Shown: in pieces, positions 23,632 to 32,999 of the stretch
How positions within the stretch are numbered: the stretch's first letter is position 1
How the letters are laid out: each line of letters begins with the position of its first letter
From: Streptomyces guryensis
GTDB lineage: Bacteria; Actinomycetota; Actinomycetes; Streptomycetales; Streptomycetaceae
Assembly: GCF_021261325.1 (NCBI RefSeq)
Contig: NZ_JAJSBI010000009.1
Location: 281,389 to 345,388 of the forward strand
Reading direction: 5' to 3'
Length of the DNA stretch: 64,000 bases
Notes under the pieces: generated by a model
Databases searched by the model: none
Seen by the model: only the letters and a program-made list of their open reading frames with translations
What the model was told of the DNA's origin: nothing
Made by a program: the position numbers and the translations under genes

Positions 23632-24178
23632 GTGATCAGACAGTGGCAGCTGCGGGCGGCCTTCGCCGCGCGGCTCTCCCACATGTACGGCCGGGAGGTG
23701 CCCGCCCACAGCAGGCTCGCCGATATTTCGCGCGAGGTCGACGAGGACGTCCTGCGCGCGCAAGGCGCCGGCGCCGAACGCCTGGGCTCCCTCGGCCGTG
23801 TGACCGCCGAACACCACGGCGCCATCCGCGCCGGCACACCCGCCGAACCACGCCGGTCGCCCGCGTCTTCGGCGCGCTGGGCATGCACCCGGTCGGCCGG
23901 GACCGCACCCGCCCGACCGCGCGACGGCACTCGACCACCTGCCACCGTGCGTCGGCATCCTCCAGTCCGGCCTGAGCGGCGAGGGCTCCCGGGACGACGA
24001 CCAGGAAGGCGCCACCCACGGCGCCCCTTGGCTCTCCGACGCCATCGAACGCGAAGTCCTCGACCCCTTCGCCCTCTACGGACAGCAGCAGAACTGCTCC
24101 CTCACCCCGGGTCGCCCGGGAGTTGCAACTCGACAGTCCGCCCGGCTGACCCGCTCCTTCCCACTTACCGACACCTAA
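23632..24178 (+). pseudogene. Broken DUF1338/HglS-type 2-oxoadipate dioxygenase/decarboxylase
   Basis: The first frame reads IRQWQLRAAFAARLSHMYG, REVPAHSRLADISREVDEDV, ERLGSLGRVTAEHHGAIRAG, which matches the N-terminus of DUF1338 enzymes. A frameshift near 23857 leads to ARVFGALGMHPVG in the next frame. A further shift and internal loss follow, and the sequence ends in the third frame with DAIEREVLDPFALYGQQQ and a TAA at 24176. Intact HglS has more than 400 residues and converts 2-oxoadipate to D-2-hydroxyglutarate in lysine breakdown. Here the metal-binding core is gone, so the gene cannot be functional. The origin of the 3' segment is uncertain. Confidence 0.72.
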
Positions 24179-24187
24179 GGAAGCACC

Positions 24188-25713
<1,526 letters not shown>

Positions 25714-25717
<4 letters not shown>

Positions 25718-26348
25718 CCGCATAAGGCCTTGTCGAGGAGCGCGTCGACGGCGTCGTCGGGATCGGCACGGGAACCGGGTGTGAGCGCGGCCGTGACCTG
25801 GCGTACCGGTCCTGGGTGGAGAACGACCAGGACCGGTACGCCAGGACGTCGCCGTCGTTGCCGTAGACACGGTCCCCGCACGAGGTGTCCTTCCAGGCCA
25901 GCCCCAGCCCGTACGCCCCGCCCTCGACAGCCGGTGTCCTCATCTCGTGGAGAAGGCGACCCGGCAGGAGGCGCCCGCCGAGCAGGGCCGCGACGAACCG
26001 GTTGAGATCGCCGGTCGTGGAGATCATGTCGCCGGCCGCGCCGAAGAGCGACGGATTCGTCTCGGTGAAGTCGTGATGCTGCCCACCCGGAACCGGCCGC
26101 GGGCCGGAACCGCGCGCGCCGACTCCAGCTCGGCGACCCCGCTGGTGCCCCGCCATACGCCACGTTCGTCGCGTATCTCCACCAGCCCGCCCACCGCGCC
26201 CGTGGCCACGACGTCGTCCAGCTCGTGCCTTCTGCAGCCCGGAGCGGTCCGGTAGCCCTCCTCCCGGCGTCGCAGAGGCAGCGGCCGATGCCGCGATCAC
26301 CGCCAAAGCCGTCGCCGCAGTCACCAGCGCCCGATGCATGCTCTTCAT
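25714..26348 (-). pseudogene. Remnant of a secreted serine hydrolase (class C beta-lactamase/D-Ala-D-Ala carboxypeptidase type)
   Basis: Starts normally with MKSMHRALVTAATALAVIAA and an Ala-X-Ala signal site after a GGAGG ribosome site. One frame shift later it reads DDVVATGAVGGLVEIRDERG up to GRFRVGS, and then jumps to DFTETNPSLFGAAGDMISTT and DLNRFVAALLGGRLLPG. A last shift near 25790 gives PDDAVDALLDKALCG and the stop. The SxxK and YxN catalytic motifs that should lie between FRVGS and DFTETN have been deleted. It is therefore inactive. It overlaps the end of the aldehyde dehydrogenase gene tail to tail by 4 bp. Confidence 0.8.
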
Positions 26349-26499
26349 CCAGACCTCCGTACGACCCTCAACGCGGCCCCGCCCTGGGGTCCGCAACGAG
26401 CTTGCTGGAGGGGCTGGTCGCCCGCGATGGGTGCATCGCCGTATCTGCCGGGGGTCACTCCCCACCCCGCCGCCGAGGGGTCCGCGAGCGCGGGCACGG

Positions 26500-27150
26500 T
26501 CAACGGTGTCGATAACGCGCGGTGACGTCCGCGAGATAGCCGCGCAGCATGACCTTGGCCTCGTCGAGGAGTTCCACGTCCCCCTCGGCGTCCCGCCGGA
26601 ACGCCTCCTGCGCCAGCGCGTCGGCCGCGAGGACCGCCGCGTGGCAGGCGAGGGCGAGGGTCTCGTCGTCGCCGGCCATGTCGAGCGCGAGCAGGACGCG
26701 GCGGATCCCGTCGGCCATGCGGCGCTTGTGCGCGCGGTCCGCGGCGCGGGTCCGCTCGGTCAGGCCGCTGCCGAACCACAGGGCGCGGAAGCCGTGTCCG
26801 GTGCGGTAGATCCCGGCGAACGTGTCGACCAGCACGCCCACCGGGTCGTCCCACCGCTCCGCCGTCGCGGCCTGGACGAGACCGTCCATGGCGGCCTCGA
26901 GTTCGGCGAAGTAGCCGGCCGCCAGGGCGTCGATGATCGCGTCGCGGTCCGGCAGGTACTGATACAGCGAACCGACCGACACCTTGGCCTCAGCGGCGAC
27001 CCGGGTGGTGGTCAGCTCCTCGACCCCTTCGCCGATGAGGACGCGTTCGGCAGCTTCCAGAACCCGCGCCAAGCGTGCTTTGCTGCGCGCCTGTTGGGGG
27101 GTGCGGCGCAGGGGAGCGGCCCCGCTGGCATCCGCGGTCGGCTCGCCCAC
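26500..27150 (-). CDS. TetR family transcriptional regulator
   Basis: A 216-aa regulator. The HTH domain is RVLEAAERVLIGEGVEELTT, RVAAEAKVSVGSLYQYLPDRD at about residues 25-70; the C-terminal ligand domain is helical, with DTFAGIYRTGHGFRALWFGSG and ALACHAAVLAADALA. GTG at 27150 is preferred because GGAGG lies 6 nt upstream; a start at the upstream ATG (27186) has no ribosome site. It diverges from the aldolase/kinase operon across 57 bp, and its likely target is that operon. TetR proteins of this type usually repress until a small ligand binds. Confidence 0.88.
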   Translation of the reverse strand: MGEPTADASGAAPLRRTPQQARSKARLARVLEAAERVLIGEGVEELTTTRVAAEAKVSVGSLYQYLPDRDAIIDALAAGYFAELEAAMDGLVQAATAERWDDPVGVLVDTFAGIYRTGHGFRALWFGSGLTERTRAADRAHKRRMADGIRRVLLALDMAGDDETLALACHAAVLAADALAQEAFRRDAEGDVELLDEAKVMLRGYLADVTARYRHR

Positions 27151-27166
27151 GAGCAACCTCCGAACC

Positions 27167-27195
27167 TGAACGTGACTTTGTTTCATGTTTAGGTT
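27167..27195 (+). promoter_or_regulatory. Possible promoter of the aldolase/PfkB operon
   Basis: TGAACG (27167-27172) and TAGGTT (27190-27195) are 17 bp apart, which would place transcription start a few bases before the aldolase ATG at 27208. Since that ATG has no Shine-Dalgarno sequence, a leaderless transcript is plausible. The region also contains a short AT-rich stretch TTTGTTTCATGTTTAGGTTA, a likely place for TetR binding. Confidence 0.35.
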
Positions 27196-27207
27196 ACGGT
27201 CCCGCAC

Positions 27208-27894
27208 ATGACCGACTCAAGCGCGGCGCTCGGGCGGGAGCGGGCCGCCGTGGCGGACGCCTGCCGCCGGCTGGGCGCCGAGGGCCTGCTCATCGGCACG
27301 GCAGGGAACGTGAGCGTGCGTGCGGGGGAGCGGGTCGCCATCACCGCGACCGGGGCGGTCCTCGCCGAACTCACCGCGGACCAGGTGACGGTGGTCGGCC
27401 TGGACGGCAAGATCGTGGCCGGAGCCCTGCAGCCGACCTCGGAGCTGGAGCTGCACCTCGGCGTCTACCGCCGCCACGGCACCGGCGCGGTCGTCCACAC
27501 CCACGCCCCGATGGCCACCGCGCTCTCCCTCGTCCTCGACGAACTGCCCTGTATCCACTACCAGTTGCTCGCTCTCGGCGGCACCGTCCGCGTCGCGCCG
27601 TACGCCACCTTCGGCACCCCCGAACTCGCCGAGTCGGTGCTCGCCGCGCTGGAGGGCCGCAGCGCCGCACTGATGGCCAACCACGGCGCACTCACCCATG
27701 CGCCGACCCTCGACAAGGCGGTCGAGCACGCCCTGCTGCTGGAATGGGCCTGCGGTGTCTACCAGCGCGCGGCCGCCCTCGGACCGCCCCGCGTCCTCGA
27801 CGAACAGCAGCAACTCGCGGTCATCGAGGCCGCGATAGCCCGTGACTACGGCACCACCCACCCCGTACCACCCGCGCAGGAGGAAGAGCGATGA
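27208..27894 (+). CDS. Class II aldolase/adducin family protein (FucA/AraD-like)
   Basis: A 228-aa aldolase-like enzyme. GTAGNVSVR (about 30-38) binds phosphate in the family, TSELELHLGVYR carries the catalytic Glu, VVHTHAPMATALS supplies two zinc His, and ALMANHGALTHA the third His. Class II enzymes of this size cleave sugar 1-phosphates (fuculose-, ribulose- or 5-deoxyribulose-1-phosphate) to dihydroxyacetone phosphate and an aldehyde. The stop overlaps the PfkB kinase ATG (ATGA), so kinase and aldolase are coupled, which fits phosphorylate-then-cleave catabolism of one sugar. The sugar is unknown. The pair is divergent from a TetR gene. Confidence 0.88.
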   Translation: MTDSSAALGRERAAVADACRRLGAEGLLIGTAGNVSVRAGERVAITATGAVLAELTADQVTVVGLDGKIVAGALQPTSELELHLGVYRRHGTGAVVHTHAPMATALSLVLDELPCIHYQLLALGGTVRVAPYATFGTPELAESVLAALEGRSAALMANHGALTHAPTLDKAVEHALLLEWACGVYQRAAALGPPRVLDEQQQLAVIEAAIARDYGTTHPVPPAQEEER

Positions 27895-28820
27895 AGGTCG
27901 TCACGATGGGCGTGCACGTGCTGGACGTACTGGTGCGGCCGGTGGAGGAGATACCCGAGGGCCAGGGCGCGACCCTCGTGGACGACATCCGGATGACCGC
28001 CGCCGGGACGGCCGGCGGCACCGCCCTCACCCTCGCCAAACTGGGCGCCTCGGTGCGCACCGCCGGTGCGATCGGCACCGACCCGACCGGCGACATGCTC
28101 CTCCAGCTCCTCGACAGGGCGGGAATCGACACCGGGCTGCTCGTCCGCCGTATCGACACCTCGACCTCCGCGAGCGTCCTGCCCATCCGCCCGAACGGCG
28201 ACCGCCCCTCGCTCCATCTGCTCGGCGCCAACATCACCTACGGCCTCGACGACGTGCCCTGGGACGCCGTGGCCGAGGCCGGCCATCTCCACCTGGGCGG
28301 CCCCGAGCTGATCGGCGCCGACGTCGCCGCGCGCATCCTGGCGCACGCCAGGGAACACGACGTGGTCACCTCCGTCGACCTCCTCGCCCCCGGCGAGCTC
28401 GGCACCTTCGACCAGATCGAACCCCTTCTCCCGCACGTCGACTTCCTGCTCCCCAACGACGACCAGGTCCTCGGATTCAGCGAGGAGCAGGACCTCGTGA
28501 CCGGCGCGAAGAAGCTCCTCGCCGCCGGGGCCGGACTCGTCGCGGTCACCCGCGGCGGCGACGGCGTGCTCCTGGTGACGGCGGATGGCACGGAGACGAT
28601 CCCCGCCTTCGAGGTCGACGTCGTCGACACCACCGGCTGCGGCGACGCCTTCTCGGCCGGCTTCATACGCGGCATCGGCCTGGGCCGCACGCCCCGCGAG
28701 GCCGCCGTACTGGGCAGCGCCGCGGCGGCACTGGTGGCGCAGGGGCTGGGCAGCGACCACGGGGAATTCGACCTGCCCGAGGCCGACGAGTTCGCGATGA
28801 CCCACAAGACCCGCTCCTGA
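27891..28820 (+). CDS. PfkB family sugar kinase
   Basis: A 309-aa ribokinase-like protein. The N-terminal substrate side shows AAGTAGGTALTLAKLGASV (the GG signature) and GAIGTDPTGDMLL; the C-terminal signature is VDTTGCGDAFSAGFIRG, where the Asp is the catalytic base and GCGD forms the anion hole. Such kinases phosphorylate sugars or nucleosides using ATP. Coupled to the aldolase gene by ATGA overlap, it probably makes the sugar phosphate that the aldolase splits. No isomerase is visible nearby, so either the substrate is a ketose or the isomerase lies elsewhere. Confidence 0.9.
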   Translation: MKVVTMGVHVLDVLVRPVEEIPEGQGATLVDDIRMTAAGTAGGTALTLAKLGASVRTAGAIGTDPTGDMLLQLLDRAGIDTGLLVRRIDTSTSASVLPIRPNGDRPSLHLLGANITYGLDDVPWDAVAEAGHLHLGGPELIGADVAARILAHAREHDVVTSVDLLAPGELGTFDQIEPLLPHVDFLLPNDDQVLGFSEEQDLVTGAKKLLAAGAGLVAVTRGGDGVLLVTADGTETIPAFEVDVVDTTGCGDAFSAGFIRGIGLGRTPREAAVLGSAAAALVAQGLGSDHGEFDLPEADEFAMTHKTRS

Positions 28821-28829
28821 GCCATTCGA

Positions 28830-28879
28830 CACCCGGTGAACCGGTGTGAACCGTCACCGGATCAACCAAGTGGTGACGG
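28830..28879. terminator. Hairpins after the aldolase/PfkB operon
   Basis: Two inverted repeats lie just past the kinase stop: ACACCCGGTGAACCGGTGT (28830-28848, one bulge) and CCGTCACC / GGTGACGG (28851-28858 and 28872-28879). Together they probably end the operon before the exporter gene, although the downstream exporter has the same orientation and some read-through is possible. Confidence 0.5.
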
Positions 28880-28956
28880 CCACGACAGGGGCGTACGGTC
28901 GAACGGTAGACGCCGCAGTGGACGGAACCGTTCACTGATGCCAAGTGCGACACGCC

Positions 28957-30510
28957 ATGAGCAGCAGCCCGCAGCCGACCTCCGCATCACAGGCCGCCAC
29001 CCGCGAACCGGGCGGCGGCGGCAACGGCATGGCACTGCTGGTCATCGCGTCGTGCCAGCTGATGGTGGTCCTGGACATCACCATCGTGAACATCGCGCTC
29101 CCGCACATCCAGAGCGCCCTGAACTTCTCGACCACCAGCCTGTCCTGGGTGGTCAACGCCTACACCCTCACCTTCGGCGGACTGCTGCTGCTCGGCGGCC
29201 GCACCGGCGACATCCTCGGCAGGCGGCGCATGTTCGTCTTCGGGGTGCTGCTGTTCGCGCTCGCCTCCCTGCTGGGCGGGCTCGCCCAGAACTCCGGCGA
29301 ACTCCTCGCCGCCCGCGCCCTCCAGGGAGTCGGCGGTGCCATTGCCTCCCCGACCGCCCTCGCCCTGATCAGCACGACCTTCCGTGAAGGCCCGGAACGC
29401 AACCGGGCCTTCGGCGTCTTCGCGGCGGTCTCCTCGGGGGGCGGCGCCATCGGGCTGCTGGCCGGCGGAATGATCGTCGAGTGGCTGAACTGGCGCTGGG
29501 TGCTGTTCGTGAACGTCCCCATCGGCGTGCTCATCGCGCTCGCCGCACCCCGCGTGATCAAGGAGTCCGAACGCCACCCCGGCCACTTCGACATCGCCGG
29601 GGCGCTGACCTCCACCGTGGGCATGGTGCTGCTGGTGTACGGCTTCATCAGAGCCGCGCAGGAGGGCTGGCGGGACCCCTTCACGGTGGCCTCGTTCGCC
29701 GGGGCCATCGTGGTCCTGGCGGTGTTCATCCTGGTCGAACGAGGTTCCCGGCAGCCCATCACCCCGCTTCACATGTTCGCCGACCGCAACCGCGCGGGCA
29801 CCTACGGCATCATGCTGAGCCTCGCCGCCGCGATCTTCGGTATGTTCTTCTTCCTCACACTGTTCGTGCAGGACGTCCTGGGCTTCAGCCCGCTGCAGGC
29901 CGGGCTCGCGTTCCTGCCGGTCAGCGCGGTCATCGCGGTCGGAGCGGCGCTCGCCTCGCGGTTCCTGCCGAAGTTCGGGCCCAAACCGTTCATGGTGGTG
30001 GGTGCCATCCTCGCGGCCGCCGGGCTGGCCTGGCTGACCCTGACCGACGTCCACTCCACCTACGCGGGCAGCATCCTCGGCCCGATCTGCGTCTTCGGAC
30101 TCGGCATGGGCATGGAGTTCGTCTCGCTCACCCTCATGGCGCTGTCCAACGTCCCCGTCCAGGAGACCGGCGCGGCCTCGGGTCTCCTCAACGCCACCCA
30201 GCAGGTGGGCGGTTCGCTCGGCCTGTCCATCCTGGTCACCATGTTCGGCACGGCCAGCACCAACGAGGCCCACAAGCAGATCCCGCGCTTCCTGGCCCAG
30301 GCCACCCCGGCCGAACGTCTGCGCTTCCGGCACACCGGACAGCTCCCGAGCCCCTGGTCCGACCGCGTGCTCACGTCCGGGATCTCGGCGGCCTTCATCA
30401 CGGCGGCGATCTTCACCGTCGTCGCCGCCCTGATCGCCCTGGTAGTCATCCAGGTCCGCCCCTCCGACCTGGAACGGCTCAAGGGAGGGACGGGACCCGG
30501 ACCGGGCTGA
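28957..30510 (+). CDS. MFS drug exporter, DHA2 family (14 helices)
   Basis: A 517-aa membrane protein. DHA2 landmarks are clear: LDITIVNIALPHIQSAL (motif D1 region, helix 1), SWVVNAYTLTFGGLLLLGGR, GDILGRRRMFVFG (motif A), the WRWVLFVNVPIG segment after helix 5, and ETGAASGLLNATQQVGGSLG in the C-terminal half. It should export hydrophobic compounds in exchange for protons. The internal ATG (MSSSPQPT) is chosen over the GTG 12 nt upstream; neither has a strong ribosome site. It follows the sugar kinase by 136 bp with hairpins between, so it is probably an independent unit. Confidence 0.92.
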   Translation: MSSSPQPTSASQAATREPGGGGNGMALLVIASCQLMVVLDITIVNIALPHIQSALNFSTTSLSWVVNAYTLTFGGLLLLGGRTGDILGRRRMFVFGVLLFALASLLGGLAQNSGELLAARALQGVGGAIASPTALALISTTFREGPERNRAFGVFAAVSSGGGAIGLLAGGMIVEWLNWRWVLFVNVPIGVLIALAAPRVIKESERHPGHFDIAGALTSTVGMVLLVYGFIRAAQEGWRDPFTVASFAGAIVVLAVFILVERGSRQPITPLHMFADRNRAGTYGIMLSLAAAIFGMFFFLTLFVQDVLGFSPLQAGLAFLPVSAVIAVGAALASRFLPKFGPKPFMVVGAILAAAGLAWLTLTDVHSTYAGSILGPICVFGLGMGMEFVSLTLMALSNVPVQETGAASGLLNATQQVGGSLGLSILVTMFGTASTNEAHKQIPRFLAQATPAERLRFRHTGQLPSPWSDRVLTSGISAAFITAAIFTVVAALIALVVIQVRPSDLERLKGGTGPGPG

Positions 30511-30534
30511 CGTCGTCGATCGGGCGTGGACTCC

Positions 30535-30966
30535 TCAGCCGGCCGAGACCGACTGGCCACCCCATTCCTCGGGCGCGACATCCGCGAGTGTCTGCGAGAA
30601 CGTCCACTGATGGCCCGCAAGGTCCTCGGCCGCGTACTGGCGCTCCCCGTACTCGAAGTCGGTCGGTTCCATCACGATGCGTGCACCGTGTCCTCTGGCC
30701 TGCTCGCAGTGGGCGCGGACGTCGTCCACGCGCACCATCACCGAGTGCGTGACCTCGCCGGGGCGCGGAGGGCAGCGGTCCTTGCGTGTGTCCGCGACGA
30801 TCACGGCGCCCTCGCCGTATCCGAGCTGTGCGCGGTGTGCCTCGCCGATCCGTACCCGTTCCACGAACCCGAAGGCGGCACCGAGCCAGGCGACCGCCGC
30901 GCGCACGTCGGGATAGATCAGGACGGGGATGACGGTCGAGGCGGGGATGGAACGGTTCGGCTTCAT
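30535..30966 (-). CDS. VOC superfamily protein (glyoxalase/bleomycin-resistance fold)
   Basis: A 143-aa single-domain protein. Two beta-alpha-beta-beta-beta modules can be read: STVIPVLIYPDVRAAVAWLG, GFVERVRIGE and then VTHSVMVRVDDVRAHCEQA, VMEPTDFEYGERQYAAEDLAG followed by HQWTFSQTL. This is the pattern of the YdfO/PhnB-like VOC branch; function ranges from lyase to antibiotic binding, so none is claimed. Start is at MKPNRSIP, with AGGGAG upstream. It is convergent with the DHA2 exporter gene, their stops 25 bp apart. Confidence 0.88.
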   Translation of the reverse strand: MKPNRSIPASTVIPVLIYPDVRAAVAWLGAAFGFVERVRIGEAHRAQLGYGEGAVIVADTRKDRCPPRPGEVTHSVMVRVDDVRAHCEQARGHGARIVMEPTDFEYGERQYAAEDLAGHQWTFSQTLADVAPEEWGGQSVSAG

Positions 30967-31213
30967 GGCCGACTCCCTGTCGTCGGGAAAACGAGAGGCG
31001 GATCGCACGCCGGTTCTGCCAGGCTAGCCGGTCGGTTCGTGCCTCTCGCCTGTGTCCACGAGCCCGCCGTGGGAGTGTCGGTGGCCGCGTCCCGCCCGGC
31101 CCCGCTGCTGGACATCCGTCATCGCTGAGGGCGCCTGACCGGGCCGGCCATGGACAGCGGCGATGGCTCGGACACCGAGGTGGCGGCTGAGCCGGCTGAG
31201 CGGCAGCGACCGG

Positions 31214-31996
31214 TCACGGCGCGGGGACCAGCCCCAGCTGCTGGGCCCGCAGGACAGTGCTGATGCGGTCGCGGGTGCCGAGTTTGCGGTAGATCTTCTC
31301 GACGTGCTTGTGGACCGTACGGTCCGAGATGCCGAGCCGCCGACCGATCGCGGCCGCGGTCAGGGCGTCCGTGAGCAGGAGCAGAACGGTCGTCTCCCGC
31401 GGAGTGAGCGGGCAGTCCGCGGCCGGTTCGCCGGGCGGGTCCGGGGCGGCCGTCCGCTTCCAGCGCTCCAGGAGCTGCCGTTGCTGCTCCACCGCCGCCA
31501 GCAGCGGCTGCAGCTGCCGGGCCGCGCGGACGTCGTCGTCGGTGAAGTCCGTACCGGAGCGGTAGACCATGCATCCGGTGATCGGCGTCGTCGTCCCGGG
31601 CAGCGGAATCGCCAGTACGTGGTCCACGTCCAGCATGTCGCCGATCAGCCGGGCGGTCGGACTCGCGGACCATGCGGCGCCGGCGGCCCGGCGCGCCGTG
31701 AGGGGAGCCCGGTCGGGTCCCGACGCGTAGTGGTGCGCGAAGGGAAAACCCGCGCGCAGGAGGCCCACGTCCTCCTCCCCGAGCCCCTCGAACTCGACGG
31801 CGACCTCGGGCGGCATGCCGACCGTGCCCTCGGTCTCGTTCCAGTCGTCGAGCTTGTAGACCAGGGTCTCGCCGCCGCACAGCCCGGGCAGGGCGCTCGC
31901 CACCAGTGGCCACAGCCGCTCCGGCTCGCGTTCGTTGAGGGCGGCGACCGCCACCGACAGCATGCGTTCGTGGGCCCCGCCCAGCACCTCTGCCAC
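31214..31996 (-). CDS. LuxR family transcriptional regulator
   Basis: A 260-aa regulator. The C-terminal 65 residues are a LuxR/GerE HTH: CPLTPRETTVLLLLTDALT, AAIGRRLGISDRTVHKHVEK, IYRKLGTRDRISTVLRAQQL. The N-terminal part (about 1-180) is a sensor of unknown type with a GAF-like look (AIPLPGTTTPITGCMVYRSG, DDVRAARQLQPLLAAVEQQ). There is no receiver domain. The GTG start (VAEVLGGAHERML) has GGAGAAG 3-9 nt upstream. It lies downstream of the aldarate operon beyond a strong terminator, so it is a separate transcription unit that may or may not control the operon. Confidence 0.88.
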   Translation of the reverse strand: MAEVLGGAHERMLSVAVAALNEREPERLWPLVASALPGLCGGETLVYKLDDWNETEGTVGMPPEVAVEFEGLGEEDVGLLRAGFPFAHHYASGPDRAPLTARRAAGAAWSASPTARLIGDMLDVDHVLAIPLPGTTTPITGCMVYRSGTDFTDDDVRAARQLQPLLAAVEQQRQLLERWKRTAAPDPPGEPAADCPLTPRETTVLLLLTDALTAAAIGRRLGISDRTVHKHVEKIYRKLGTRDRISTVLRAQQLGLVPAP

Positions 31997-32181
31997 GTTC
32001 TTCTCCGCTCGTCCGCCGCGTACGCAGTTGTACCCATACCGGCGACGCCGTCCGCTGCTCCAGACTGCATGCGAGCACCCTCGAGCAACAACGACGTTCT
32101 CGGATGTACTCCAGCACATCGGCGCCACGGCAGCCGCAGCGGGGGAGTCCCGGCGCTTGGGGAGGACGCCGGGACCCCCAC

Positions 32182-32226
32182 GCCGTGCGGGGCCGCCGGC
32201 GCGGGGGACCGGCGGCCCCGCACGGC
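32182..32226. terminator. Strong terminator of the aldarate operon
   Basis: An exact 18-bp stem, GCCGTGCGGGGCCGCCGG and its complement, with a 9-nt loop, begins immediately after the SDR stop codon (32227-32229). It is one of the strongest hairpins in the window and marks the operon end. Confidence 0.85.
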
Positions 32227-32988
32227 TCACTCCGACGAGGGCGCGTCCGTACGCATCGCGTCCGAGATCGACTTCACGCCACCGTGCGCCGTGAGGCCCC
32301 CGTCCACCGGAATCTCCGCCCCGGTGATGAACGACGACTCGTCGGACAGCAGGAAGACCACGAGCGGTGCGATGTCGTCGACGCTTCCGCTGCGGCCCAG
32401 CGGGGTCTCGCGGATGGTCGCCTCCCGGAAGGCGGGAGTGGCGGCGGCCGTCATCTCGGTCTCGATATAGCCGGGGTGCACGGTGTTCACACGGATGCCC
32501 CGCGGCCCCAGCTCCATCGCGGCGATTTTCGACAGCCCGCGCAGCGCCCACTTGCTGGCCGTGTACGCCACCGGATAGTAGCCGGTGAGCGCGGCGGACG
32601 AGCCGACGTTGACGATCGACGAGCCGGGCGGCATCAGCGGGGCGAGGTGCTGGATGCCGAGCAGCGGTCCGATCGTGTTCACCGCCTGGACCTGCGCGAA
32701 GTCCTCGGGACGCACCTCGCCCAGACGCTCGCGCCGGATGACGCCCGCGTTGTTGACCAGGCCGTGGATCTCGCCGTGGGACTCCCGCAACTCGGCGGCC
32801 AGCGCCGCCCAGTCGCTCTCGCCGCTGACATCCAGCCGGCGCACCTCGCCCTCGGGCCGCACGTCGGTGGCGACCACCCGGGCGCCGGCCCGGGTCAGCG
32901 CCTCCGCCTCGGCGGCACCCTGGCCGCGGGCGGCCCCGGTGACGACCACGACCTTCCCGGCCAGTCGCCGCGTGTTCTCGTTGCTCAC
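32227..32988 (-). CDS. SDR family oxidoreductase, last gene of the aldarate operon
   Basis: A classical SDR of about 253 aa. The cofactor motif is VVVVTGAARGQGAAEAEALT; VDVSG-like RRLDVSGESDW binds adenine; GLVNNAGVIRR is the NAG strand; SSAALTGYYPVAYTASKWAL gives Ser and YxxxK; and VHPGYIETEMT and PVDGGLTAHGG complete the fold. Substrate is unknown; in this context a sugar-acid or uronate-related alcohol is plausible. The GTG at 32988 lies 11 nt after the upstream stop; an alternative GTG at 33003 would overlap that stop as GTGA. Either way it is in the operon with the glucarate dehydratase. Confidence 0.88.
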   Translation of the reverse strand: MSNENTRRLAGKVVVVTGAARGQGAAEAEALTRAGARVVATDVRPEGEVRRLDVSGESDWAALAAELRESHGEIHGLVNNAGVIRRERLGEVRPEDFAQVQAVNTIGPLLGIQHLAPLMPPGSSIVNVGSSAALTGYYPVAYTASKWALRGLSKIAAMELGPRGIRVNTVHPGYIETEMTAAATPAFREATIRETPLGRSGSVDDIAPLVVFLLSDESSFITGAEIPVDGGLTAHGGVKSISDAMRTDAPSSE

Positions 32989-32999
32989 GCGGCCATCTT

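Noticed and set aside
31009..31213. Short gene between the VOC and LuxR genes
   Set aside because: Only short low-complexity frames, no ribosome site; probably promoter and terminator space.
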